This document shows positions 9,750-18,510 of a stretch of 64,000 bases of DNA, in pieces; the first letter of the stretch is position 1, and each line of letters starts with the position of its first letter. Below the pieces are notes generated by a model, which was not told the origin of the DNA, ran no database searches, and saw nothing but the letters and a program-made list of their open reading frames with translations. The position numbers were made by a program, and so were the translations under genes. Source of the stretch: Viridibacterium sediminicola (GTDB taxonomy: Bacteria; Pseudomonadota; Gammaproteobacteria; Burkholderiales; Rhodocyclaceae); NCBI RefSeq assembly GCF_039631295.1, contig NZ_JBDIVE010000004.1:62001-126000 (forward strand). The letters run 5' to 3'.

Positions 9750-9754
9750 GCGGA

Positions 9755-11146
9755 TTATTTGAGGATCTGCCCGCCCTTCTGCAAGATCAGGTTCTCACCC
9801 TTGCGCGCCTTGATCTGGCTGGACACGCTGCGCAGGCTGGCATTACGCACCAGCATGCCGCGCTCGGCTTCGATCTTCACATTGTCGAAGCTGATGCCCT
9901 CAAGCGGCGCTTCCGGCACGCCGACGATGTAAGCGGCCGCCTTGCTCTCGCCGGTCGAGAGCAGATTGCTGATCTTGATGTTGCTGAAGTGCGGTGTCTT
10001 GGCGACATCAAAGGCAACGGCCGGGTCCGAGTCGGCCGGGTAGAGCTGGTCGCCGACGACAAAGCCGCCTTCGGCCAGCGCGCGTGCGAGTTCCGCCGCA
10101 TCATCCGGCGCGCCCTTGTAGTAACCGGAGAGCACCAGGGGCACGCCGACATCCACCATCCGCGTGTCGCGGTAGGTCACGTTGCTGACCTTGCCGCCCT
10201 TGCCGCGCGGGCTCTTGATGCGCAGGCCGTACATCGAACCTTCGAAATTGTTGTGCTCGACCAGTACATTCGACACACCGCCCGCGGTTTCACTGCCAAT
10301 CGAAATGCCACGACCGCCCTTGAGCGTGTTGTATCCGACATAGATATTGCTGGTCACGCCATCGGGATAACGCGGGTCAAGCTTTTCGGCCTTGATCGCC
10401 ACGTGGTCGTCGTTGCAGTCGATGAAGTTGTTGGTGATGCGCACATTGCGGCTGTCGATCGGATCGATGGCATCGGTGTTGGGCGCAAATGCGGGGCTGA
10501 TGATGCGCGTGCCGTTCACGTCGACGTCTTCCGAGTAGCGCATCACGACGTGAAAACTGGGCGAGTTGGTGAGCGTCACGCCCTCGACCAGGATGTTGCG
10601 GCTGTTCTTGATGTAGATGAGGCGCGGGCGATCCGTCGAGCTGCGCTTGGCCGGCGTCTCGCGCACATTGGCGCGCCAGCGCTCCCACCACACCGCGCCT
10701 TGCCCGTCGATGCTGCCCTGGCCGCTGATGGCGACATTTTGTGCATTGTCGATGCTGATGAAGGGCAGCCAGCCGTTCTCTGCCTCGGCGCTCTTGTTGT
10801 CGCGGGTCGCGCGGTAGCTGGCTTCGACGGTGGACGCGACAATCGTCGACCCCTTGTCCAGTTGCAGGCGGATATTGCTTTTGAGCATCAGCGGCGCGAC
10901 CAGGTAGTTGCCGCGCGGCACGCGCACGGTGCCGCCGCCAGCGGCTGCACAATCATCGATGGCGCGCTGGAAGGGCTCGGTATTGAGCAGGATTTGCTGG
11001 CGTTCGCCATTGGCGCCGTAGGCGCTGACATCGCATACCTTGGCGGGGATCTGGATATTCGTGCTTGCGGCAGCATCCGTGAAAGTGGCGACGCTCAGCA
11101 GTGCGATGCAGCCGCCGACAATCGATGCCGGCTTGATCTGGGACAT
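9755..11146 (-). CDS. GH28 family polygalacturonase-like glycoside hydrolase, exported
   Basis: The 463-residue protein has a signal peptide of about 27 residues (ending TDAAA). It carries the right-handed beta-helix GH28 core: the pectinase start motif (residues 38-80), Asn-Thr-Asp (Asp225), the Asp246-Asp247 pair and Arg-Ile-Lys (309-311). The third canonical motif Gly-His-Gly reads Gly-Arg279-Gly, so the conserved histidine is replaced. Long GH28 proteins of this kind tend to be exo-acting on galacturonan or rhamnogalacturonan. The start is supported by AAAGGAG five bases upstream of the ATG. It is divergent from the pectinesterase gene across a 540-bp gap, so the two may share regulation. 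Confidence 0.88.
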   Translation of the reverse strand: MSQIKPASIVGGCIALLSVATFTDAAASTNIQIPAKVCDVSAYGANGERQQILLNTEPFQRAIDDCAAAGGGTVRVPRGNYLVAPLMLKSNIRLQLDKGSTIVASTVEASYRATRDNKSAEAENGWLPFISIDNAQNVAISGQGSIDGQGAVWWERWRANVRETPAKRSSTDRPRLIYIKNSRNILVEGVTLTNSPSFHVVMRYSEDVDVNGTRIISPAFAPNTDAIDPIDSRNVRITNNFIDCNDDHVAIKAEKLDPRYPDGVTSNIYVGYNTLKGGRGISIGSETAGGVSNVLVEHNNFEGSMYGLRIKSPRGKGGKVSNVTYRDTRMVDVGVPLVLSGYYKGAPDDAAELARALAEGGFVVGDQLYPADSDPAVAFDVAKTPHFSNIKISNLLSTGESKAAAYIVGVPEAPLEGISFDNVKIEAERGMLVRNASLRSVSSQIKARKGENLILQKGGQILK

Positions 11147-11686
11147 GAAAACTCCTTTGTGTGTACGAGGTGTATCTGAGCGCTGCGAGGTCTTGTTGAC
11201 ACGCTCGGCGCCCGGCTTTGTTCTCTGCTCATCATATAAGCTGGCCGGATCTTAGATTTGCGCTACCTTAAGTGTCAACGCAGCTTTGGCGATCCAGCGT
11301 GCAGCGGCAACGCCTCTAAACGCCAATATCTATGCGGTTTTCAGCGCGATATGGCAAGTTCTAGGCCGTTACGGGTAAACATTTAGGGGTTCGGATTGTT
11401 TGACAGCCGTGTTTCGATTTTCATAGCATTCGGCACACTTGTATGACGACTGATGAGATTGCGCCAGGCGCTCAGTTTTTCCCATCTGTGGTCGATTTCC
11501 AGGCAAGCCTATCCGTAGGCCAATGCGCTGGATCAGGTCAAACGCCTTTACGATGTTTTCGGCCCCAGGCGCTTGATGTAGGGCACCGATTGGCCGATCG
11601 CTTCGCCGCTGTTGGTCTGGCCATTCGGCTTGCAGGCATAGCGCTGCGCTCGGGCAGGAACGCACTCAGATCTTGAAAGGCACACC
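11147..11686. other. 540-bp divergent intergenic region between GH28 and pectinesterase genes
   Basis: No convincing gene is present. The stretch is more AT-rich than its flanks and must hold both divergent promoters. One weak sigma-70-like pair (TTGACA 11400-11405, CATAGC 11422-11427, 16-bp spacing) points toward the pectinesterase gene. An imperfect dyad GCCAATATC...GATATGGC lies just before it. I could not identify a known pectin-regulator site. Confidence 0.5.
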
Positions 11687-14119
11687 ATGTTTTCGATGAT
11701 TCGCCATCGTTTCGCCGTCCTGCTGGCCGCCAGCGGCTTGCTTGCCGCCTGCGCTGGAAACCAGGCCACGGCGCCACAATTACCGCCGGCGGCGGCCAGC
11801 GCGAAGGTGGCGGCGCCCGGGTGTGCGCCGGGCGTGTGGTTCTGCGAAGACTTCGAGGCTGAGCCGAACGCGCGCTGGGATTGGCTCCCGCCAGGTGCGG
11901 GGGCCAGCATCGGTACTGCCAATGGCACAGCCGTTGTCGAAAAAGAAGGTCGCAATACCGTGCTGCATTACGAGGCGGGCAGCAGCAAGGGCGTGGTTGC
12001 CGCGATCAAGGACACGGCTTTTGCTGCGGTGGCGGCCAAACACACGGCGGACTACTACGTCGAGGCGAAAATCCGCCCGCTCAGCAATAGCAGCAATAAC
12101 AAGTTCGTCTGCCTGCTCGGCCGCTACCAGGATGTAAACAACTGGTATGGCGGGTGTCTGAATGTGCAGAACGGATCGAACTCCAAGGTCGAATTCCACA
12201 AGGCCAATGCTGGCAAGTGGTTCCGTGCGCGGCAGTTCAATCCGCGCACCATCGTCAATGACAAGTGGTACACGCTGCGCATGGAAATGAAGGGCGACAA
12301 TCTGACTTTCTACATTGACGACGACTTCGTGGGTTCCTTTGTCGATGCGAGCATCAAGGCGCCCGGCAAGATCGGCCTGTGGCTCGACAACCGCTCCTTC
12401 GTGATCGACGACATCCAGGTCGGCGATGCCAACATCAAGCCGGTCTTGCTGTCGATCACGCCCGATACGGCGTGGACCAGCGAAGTCGGCGGCGCGGATC
12501 GCGAAGTGGAGGTGTCCGCCAGCAAGTCGGACGGCAGTCCCGACGGCTATACGCTCAGCGTCAGCGATCCGCGCGTGCTCAGCGTCGTTCAGCGCGGCAA
12601 CAAGGTCTTGCTGCACGCCGTCGGCGCGGGCAATGCGACGCTCAGTTTCACCAGCCAGGCCAATCCAGCCCTGCGCAAGCAGATTGCTGCGAGCATCGAG
12701 CCGGCATTCGTATTGCCCACGGCACGCTATGCGCCATTCAGCAGTGAGCCGGCGGCGGGCAGTCGCGGCGCTTACATCGATCAGCGCCTGAGCCTCCGCT
12801 TTGACGGTCCGTTCAGTCTCAGCGGCAAGGGCTCGGTGCGCATCTTTGACGCGCAGGATGACCGTCTGGTCGACGTGATCAAACCACGCAGCGAGTCCAA
12901 TGCCATCGGTCCCTCGGCGGATCAGTTCTATCGCGGCCTGAGCATGCCCCTGCTCCAGGTGGACGGCAACACCCTGCACGTACGGCCTCACGCCAACACG
13001 CTGCAATACGGCAAGACGTATTACGTGGCGATTGCCGAGGGCACCGTGCTGGGCGCCAGATTGGCGGGGCAGGACTTTGTCGGCCTGGGCAAGACGGCTG
13101 GCTGGCGTTTCGAGACGCGTGCCGCACCGGCCAAGGGGCTCACCACGCTGCGCGTTGATGATGATGGCGAGCAGGCTGATTTCCGCAGTCTGCAGGGCGC
13201 ACTCAACTACGCCATGCAGAACCTGGCCAAGGAGACGCCGGTCCGCATCAAGCTCATGAATGGCCGTTACGAAGAGCCGCTCTACCTGCGTGGCAAGGAC
13301 AATGTGAGCATCGAAGGCGAGAGTCGCGACCAGACGGTGATTGCCTTCGAGAACTATGAATCGCTCAATGGCGGGTCTGGCGCAGGCAGTCCGGGTGCCG
13401 CGAGCCGCGCTGGCGGCGGCCGCGCCCTCTTCCTGGTCGAGCAGTCCGATCTGCTGAGCCTCTCGAACATGAGCCTGCACAACACGCACATCAAGCGCAA
13501 CGGCATCAATAACCAGGCCGAGACGCTCTATTTCAATGGCAGCACGCAGCGCCTGATCGCCCGCGACATGAACTTCATCAGCCGCCAGGACACGCTGCAG
13601 CTCAATGCCTACAGCTGGTTCTACAACAGCCTGATTGCGGGGGATGTGGACTTCATCTGGGGCAGCGCCAAAGCAGCGCTGTTCGAGAACAGCGAGATCC
13701 GCACCGTGGTCGATTCAGCCGATGCCACGCGCGGCAGCTACATCGTGCAGGCACGCGTGCTGTCACCGACAGACAAGGGCTATGTATTCCTGCGCAGTCG
13801 CCTGACGCGCGAAGCCGGCGTGCCAGATGGCTTGACGACACTGGCGCGCAGCGCCGGGGTGCCGGCTTATTTCGACAATGTGCTCTATCTCGATTGCCAA
13901 CTCGACGCGCATATCGCGCCCGCCGGCTGGTGGGTAGATCCGATCCCCAACCCTGACAAGGCGAGTGCGACACTTGGCTGGCGCGAGTTCGGCAGCACGG
14001 CGAGCACAGGCTTGAAGCTTGATGCACGGGTCGGTGCAGCACGCCGCCTGAGCGCCGCCGAAGCCGCGCCGTATCTGAGCCGCGAACAGGTGTTTGCGGC
14101 GATCGGCTGGGTGCCCTAA
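11687..14119 (+). CDS. CE8 pectinesterase lipoprotein with N-terminal carbohydrate-binding-like module
   Basis: The 810-residue protein begins with a lipoprotein signal (lipobox LAAC, Cys22). Residues about 45-245 look like a concanavalin/laminin-G-type module (CEDFE...YYVEAKIRP...FYIDDDFVG). Ig-like segments follow to about 480, then a beta-helical pectin methylesterase domain. Catalytic-type acids are Asp635 (RQDT) and Asp655 (GDVDFIWG, canonical GTVDFIFG); Arg690 lies in QAR, the QGR equivalent. The canonical Leu-Gly-Arg-Pro-Trp appears as LARSAG, so the usual tryptophan is missing, and activity on pectin is likely but not certain. The lipid anchor suggests display on the outer membrane. 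The RBS is GAAAGG. It converges with the HD-GYP gene. Confidence 0.85.
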   Translation: MFSMIRHRFAVLLAASGLLAACAGNQATAPQLPPAAASAKVAAPGCAPGVWFCEDFEAEPNARWDWLPPGAGASIGTANGTAVVEKEGRNTVLHYEAGSSKGVVAAIKDTAFAAVAAKHTADYYVEAKIRPLSNSSNNKFVCLLGRYQDVNNWYGGCLNVQNGSNSKVEFHKANAGKWFRARQFNPRTIVNDKWYTLRMEMKGDNLTFYIDDDFVGSFVDASIKAPGKIGLWLDNRSFVIDDIQVGDANIKPVLLSITPDTAWTSEVGGADREVEVSASKSDGSPDGYTLSVSDPRVLSVVQRGNKVLLHAVGAGNATLSFTSQANPALRKQIAASIEPAFVLPTARYAPFSSEPAAGSRGAYIDQRLSLRFDGPFSLSGKGSVRIFDAQDDRLVDVIKPRSESNAIGPSADQFYRGLSMPLLQVDGNTLHVRPHANTLQYGKTYYVAIAEGTVLGARLAGQDFVGLGKTAGWRFETRAAPAKGLTTLRVDDDGEQADFRSLQGALNYAMQNLAKETPVRIKLMNGRYEEPLYLRGKDNVSIEGESRDQTVIAFENYESLNGGSGAGSPGAASRAGGGRALFLVEQSDLLSLSNMSLHNTHIKRNGINNQAETLYFNGSTQRLIARDMNFISRQDTLQLNAYSWFYNSLIAGDVDFIWGSAKAALFENSEIRTVVDSADATRGSYIVQARVLSPTDKGYVFLRSRLTREAGVPDGLTTLARSAGVPAYFDNVLYLDCQLDAHIAPAGWWVDPIPNPDKASATLGWREFGSTASTGLKLDARVGAARRLSAAEAAPYLSREQVFAAIGWVP

Positions 14120-14132
14120 GGCGGCTGGCAGC

Positions 14133-15500
14133 CTATTGCGCCTGCGTGAAGTAGGACGAGCGGCTGCGCGGATTGAGGTAGGACACTACTTCCAGCGACA
14201 GCGCCGATTTGCTCAGCGCGCTCTCGATGGCGACATCCGCTTCCTCGGACAGGTCCAGCACGATGGCGTCGCGGCGCGGCACGCTACCGTCATAAACCAT
14301 CACCGTCGGCTTGAGCGGCTGTTCGGTGTTCACCGCAACGACCACGCCCTGCGTCCCGTTGTTGAGGGCGACCAGGGTGCCGGGCGGATAGATGCCCATG
14401 CAGCGGATGAACTGGCTGATCACGATGGGCGAGTATTCCTTGCGGCGCTTGGCGTACATCAGCTTGAGCGCCTCGTGCGGATTCATCGCCAGCATGGGAT
14501 TGAGCGGATTGCACAGATTGTCGAAATCATTGACCACGCAGACGATGCGCGCACCCATGCAGATCGCTTCGTCCTTGAGCTTGTTCGGGAAGCCGCTACC
14601 ATCGGCGCGTTCGTGATGCTCGGCGATGATCTGCAGCACGGCCGGCTCCAGACCGATGCGCCCACCGACCTCGACACCCAGCGGCACATGCTGGTTGAGC
14701 GCACGCTGTTCATGCGGCGAGAGCGGCGGAAACTTGTGGGTGATCGAGTTCGAAATCAGCGTCTTGCCCAGATCATGAAAGATGCAGCCCAGGCCCAGCG
14801 CCTGCAGGTCTTCACCTTGCAGGCCGAGCTGCTGGCCGATGACCAGACCGAGCACCATCACGTTCATGGCATGGTCATACACTTCACCGGAAGCCAGCTT
14901 GTTGTTGACCAGGCTGATCGTCACCTGGCGATCATTGATCGATGTCTGGATCAGGTTCTTCACCATCGCGCTGGCCCGCTCGATGGACTCTTCGGGCTGC
15001 GCGTAGATGTTGAGCTGGATCGAACGCATGTCCTTGGCCGCCGTGCGGAAAGCCTTCTCGCATTCGTCGATGGCCTGGTGATGCGCCTTGATGCGCGCCA
15101 AGCGTTCCATCTTGGCCTGATTGACTTCGTGTGCAGCGTGCGCTTCGCTCTCCTCGCTCAGTTCAGCGGGCTCGGCTTCCTGCGCACGTGAAGCACTCGT
15201 ACGGGCAGCGGGCAGCGGGCAGCTGCTGCGACCCGGGTCCACACGGACACGCTTGAGCCCCAGCGCTTGCAGAGCCTGCAGCTGCTCCGGGGTCTTGATG
15301 CGGAAACGGTTGAAAGGGAAGGGGTGTTCAACCCAGTCCAGATCGAGCTCGATGAACAAGCCCACGCACAATTTGTCGGCGTCGATGTATTGCGGATTCC
15401 CAGCGCCTGGCATGATGTTTTTTGAGTCGTATGGACGCTTTGCAGCATCGTATTCAGTGAGTGATCGCCCGTTCGTATGTAGTTCGCGGGGATGCAGCAT
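14133..15500 (-). CDS. HD-GYP cyclic-di-GMP phosphodiesterase with DUF3391 domain
   Basis: An N-terminal DUF3391 segment (IDADKLCVGLFIELDLDW...LKRVRVDPG) is followed by an HD-GYP domain, which hydrolyses cyclic di-GMP. The metal-binding His-Asp is in FHDLGK and the second histidine pair in HHERADGSGFP, so the eponymous GYP reads GFP. No membrane segment is seen, so it should be cytoplasmic. The 455-residue call starts at ATG 15500; an internal ATG at 15413 (MPGAGN...) fits DUF3391 boundaries about as well, and neither has a strong RBS. It lies 64 bp downstream of the GGDEF-EAL gene on the same strand. Confidence 0.9.
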   Translation of the reverse strand: MLHPRELHTNGRSLTEYDAAKRPYDSKNIMPGAGNPQYIDADKLCVGLFIELDLDWVEHPFPFNRFRIKTPEQLQALQALGLKRVRVDPGRSSCPLPAARTSASRAQEAEPAELSEESEAHAAHEVNQAKMERLARIKAHHQAIDECEKAFRTAAKDMRSIQLNIYAQPEESIERASAMVKNLIQTSINDRQVTISLVNNKLASGEVYDHAMNVMVLGLVIGQQLGLQGEDLQALGLGCIFHDLGKTLISNSITHKFPPLSPHEQRALNQHVPLGVEVGGRIGLEPAVLQIIAEHHERADGSGFPNKLKDEAICMGARIVCVVNDFDNLCNPLNPMLAMNPHEALKLMYAKRRKEYSPIVISQFIRCMGIYPPGTLVALNNGTQGVVVAVNTEQPLKPTVMVYDGSVPRRDAIVLDLSEEADVAIESALSKSALSLEVVSYLNPRSRSSYFTQAQ

Positions 15501-15564
15501 TCTAAGAGAATTTTGCGGCGCCGCAGCTTGATGGCTGCGCTAATTTTGCTGCACAGACCACTGT

Positions 15565-18033
15565 TCAGACCGGCTGCTGTGGAGACGGAGCCACGCTGCC
15601 GGAGGGCATGCCGTGCCGTGCCATCCAGCTCTGATAAAAAGCCATCCAATCGGCAGCGGGCAAGGGCTTGCTGATGAGGTAGCCCTGGGCCTCGTTACAA
15701 TCGAGCGCGCGCAGGGTCTGCAGCTGATTTTCGGTTTCCACCCCTTCGGCAATCACCTCGAGACGCAAGGTCTTGCCCAGCTGGATGATGGCGCGGATGA
15801 TTTCCAGACTCTCGGCATTGACGCCGATATCACGCACGAAAGACTGATCAATCTTCAGCTTCTCGACCTTGAACTGCTTGAGGTAGCTGAGGCTGGAATA
15901 GCCGGTGCCAAAGTCGTCGATGGCCAGTTTGACGCCCAGGCTCTTGAGCTGCTCGATGGTCGAGATGGAATGGCAGATGTCATTGAGCAGGCCGGATTCG
16001 GTGAACTCAAGTTCCAGGTAGTGCGCCGGAAAACCGGTGCCGTAGAGGATCTCCTCCACCAGGCCGAGAATGTCGCCGTTGTTGAATTGCTGCGCCGAAA
16101 CATTGACGGCGACAACAAAGGGCCCAAGGCCGGCATCGAACCACTGCTTGCCCTGGCGACAGGCTTCCTCAATCACCCAGCGGCCAATCGGCACGATCAG
16201 GCCCGACTCTTCGGCCAGCGGGATGAAGCGCGCCGGTGATATTTCGCCTTGTTCCGGATGGCGCCAGCGGATCAGCGCTTCGGCGCCGACGATGGCCTTG
16301 GTCTCGATATTGATCTGCGGCTGGAACACCAGGCGGAACTCGTCGTTTTCGATGGCTGTTCCCAGCAGTGCCTTGAGCTTGAGTTTGTCCAGCGCGTCGA
16401 CATTCATGTCTTCGGTGAACTGCCGACAGGTATTCTTGCCGGCCGCCTTGGCAGCGTACATGGCCGCATCGGCGTTCTTGAGCAGGGTGTCGAAGTCCTT
16501 GCCATGTTGCGGGAACAGGGTGATGCCGATACTCGCGGAAATGCCCAGAGCATGACCTTCGATCTCGAAAGACCTGGCCAGCGCTTCGAGTATGCCCGCG
16601 GCAATGCGCAACACCACGGCTTCGTCGGCCACGTTCGGCAGGATCACCAGGAACTCATCACCGCCCTGGCGCGACACCGTATCGGTTTCGCGGACTTGCT
16701 GCTTGAGGCGCTCGGCGGCGATCTTCAGCAGCTGGTCACCGGCTTTGTGGCCGAAGGAATCATTAACGTACTTGAAGTTGTCCAGATCGATGTAGAGCAG
16801 GGCGACACCGGTGCCGTCGCGTCGCGCCGTGGCGCTGGCATGCTGGAAGCGGTCCAGGGTCAGCACCCGGTTGGGCAGATTGGTCAGCGTGTCGTGATGG
16901 GCGAGGAACTCGATGCGCTGCAGCGCCAGGCGATGCTCGGTGATGTCGGAGAAGATCGCCACATAGTTGGCGATGGCGCCGCCGTTGTCGCGCACGACGC
17001 TGATGCTGTACCAGTAGGGCCGGATCTCGCCTTGCTTGTCACGGTTCCACAGCTCGCCCTTCCAGTGCCCGGTGCCGAGGATCGAGGCCCACATCTGCGC
17101 GTAGAAGTCCTTGTCATGGCGGCCCGAGGCAATGAAGTTGGGCGATTGGCCAACGGCTTCATCCGTGCTGTAGCCAGTGATCTGGCTGAAGGCTTCATTG
17201 ACGGTGACGATGCGATTATCGGCATCGGTGATGATGATGCCTTCCTGGCTGTGCTCGAACACCGCGGCTGACAGGCGGGTGCGCTCGTGCAGCACCTGCG
17301 CCAGATGCATTTCGTGCTTGAGTTGCAGCGCGCTGCGAAAGCGCCCCAGCAGCGCATTGATGTCCAGCACCAAGCGGCCCAGCTCATTGTCTTCGTGGTG
17401 CAGGGGCTGGCCGAGCATGCCGCCTTCGGCTGCATCGAGGGCATGCAGCTGGTCGGAAATGTTTTTCACCGGCTGGATCACCAACACGCCGATGGATAGC
17501 GCCACGGCGCCGACCAGGCAGCAGGCGAGGGCGACCATCATGCCCGCACCGTAGCGCACCATGCGTTCGATGCGGCGATTGATCTCCGGCCAGTTCGGGG
17601 TCAGGCGGACCTGACCGACTTCCTCACCTTCGTTGAAGGGTGAAGAGACCTGGCGCGTGATGCTGCGCTGGATGTCGGCCGCCGAAATCTGCGCATCAGG
17701 GCGCGTAGCCAAAGCCAGTACGGAGTTGCCGGCACTGATGCTGACGCGGGCCACCGCGCTGCTTTTGAGGAAAGACTGCGCGGTTTCGTTGGCCAGGGTC
17801 ACGTCCTGGGCAAAGCAGGCGATGCTGGCCATCGAGCTCATTGCATCGATCAGCTCATCCAGGCTTGCACGCGCTTGCTGCTCCATCTGCCGCTGGGTGA
17901 TCGACAGGGTGATCATGATGAACAGCGCGGCCGTCAGCACGGCCGTGCCGCCAACAATCAGCAGCGTACGCAGGCGCAGGCTGTTACGCAGGGAACGCAT
18001 GTTCAGCCGTGTGCGCAATGGTCTCCGGGGCAT
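15565..18033 (-). CDS. membrane sensor with HAMP, PAS, GGDEF and EAL domains
   Basis: The 822-residue protein makes and/or degrades cyclic di-GMP. Order: transmembrane helix (about 22-45), periplasmic sensor of about 110 residues, second helix (about 160-185), HAMP, PAS (about 255-375), GGDEF, EAL. The GGDEF core is intact (RQGGDEF), with an inhibitory RxxD site (RETD) five residues before it. The EAL domain keeps EALIRW, ELEFTES and the DDFGTGYSSL loop, so both halves look catalytically competent. It lies 26 bp after the PstS-like gene and likely reads a periplasmic signal delivered by that protein. Confidence 0.92.
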   Translation of the reverse strand: MPRRPLRTRLNMRSLRNSLRLRTLLIVGGTAVLTAALFIMITLSITQRQMEQQARASLDELIDAMSSMASIACFAQDVTLANETAQSFLKSSAVARVSISAGNSVLALATRPDAQISAADIQRSITRQVSSPFNEGEEVGQVRLTPNWPEINRRIERMVRYGAGMMVALACCLVGAVALSIGVLVIQPVKNISDQLHALDAAEGGMLGQPLHHEDNELGRLVLDINALLGRFRSALQLKHEMHLAQVLHERTRLSAAVFEHSQEGIIITDADNRIVTVNEAFSQITGYSTDEAVGQSPNFIASGRHDKDFYAQMWASILGTGHWKGELWNRDKQGEIRPYWYSISVVRDNGGAIANYVAIFSDITEHRLALQRIEFLAHHDTLTNLPNRVLTLDRFQHASATARRDGTGVALLYIDLDNFKYVNDSFGHKAGDQLLKIAAERLKQQVRETDTVSRQGGDEFLVILPNVADEAVVLRIAAGILEALARSFEIEGHALGISASIGITLFPQHGKDFDTLLKNADAAMYAAKAAGKNTCRQFTEDMNVDALDKLKLKALLGTAIENDEFRLVFQPQINIETKAIVGAEALIRWRHPEQGEISPARFIPLAEESGLIVPIGRWVIEEACRQGKQWFDAGLGPFVVAVNVSAQQFNNGDILGLVEEILYGTGFPAHYLELEFTESGLLNDICHSISTIEQLKSLGVKLAIDDFGTGYSSLSYLKQFKVEKLKIDQSFVRDIGVNAESLEIIRAIIQLGKTLRLEVIAEGVETENQLQTLRALDCNEAQGYLISKPLPAADWMAFYQSWMARHGMPSGSVAPSPQQPV

Positions 18034-18059
18034 CTCTCAAACCCCTCGTCGATAGGGCT

Positions 18060-18500
18060 TCAATTGTTCACGCCCCCAACGCTGAAGACGATGCGTACCC
18101 GCGAGGAGTTGACGTCCTTGCGCTCAACGTAGGCAATAGCGCCCGGATTGGTGCTGACTTGCTGGACCGCATCGAGCGCAGAGAGCGCCAGACGCGGTGG
18201 CGAGGTATTACCCGCAAACACCAGGCGCGCCCAGTAGGCATCCATCTGTTCAAGGTCCTTGTTGACCAGATTGCGATAGAACAGCGCCTTGTCCGGTGAG
18301 GAGGCTGGCAGGTCGAGCGGCACGGCACTCTGGCCATTGCTGTATTCGCGATTGCGACCGAGGAAGATATTGATCACCTGGGCCTTGCTCAGCTGCTCGA
18401 CGCCCGCCGCCGCATTGACGATCACCACCAGCTGCGCTCTGGCCGGAAGTGCCAGGCATAACAGGGCGATCAGCAGGGCGGCGCGGAGCAGGCTGTACAT
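18060..18500 (-). CDS. small PstS-like periplasmic substrate-binding protein
   Basis: The 146-residue protein has a signal peptide (about 22 residues, ALPARA-Q) and a single lobe resembling phosphate-binding proteins: VNAAAGVEQLSKAQVINIFLG near the N-terminus and TNPGAIAYVE near the C-terminus. It is much shorter than transport PstS proteins (about 320 residues). ATG 18500 is chosen because GAGGCG lies upstream and the porin stop is 10 bp away; longer readings would overlap the porin gene. Its position between a porin and a membrane GGDEF-EAL sensor suggests a ligand-sensing partner rather than a transporter component. Confidence 0.8.
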   Translation of the reverse strand: MYSLLRAALLIALLCLALPARAQLVVIVNAAAGVEQLSKAQVINIFLGRNREYSNGQSAVPLDLPASSPDKALFYRNLVNKDLEQMDAYWARLVFAGNTSPPRLALSALDAVQQVSTNPGAIAYVERKDVNSSRVRIVFSVGGVNN

Positions 18501-18510
18501 TGCGTGCGCC

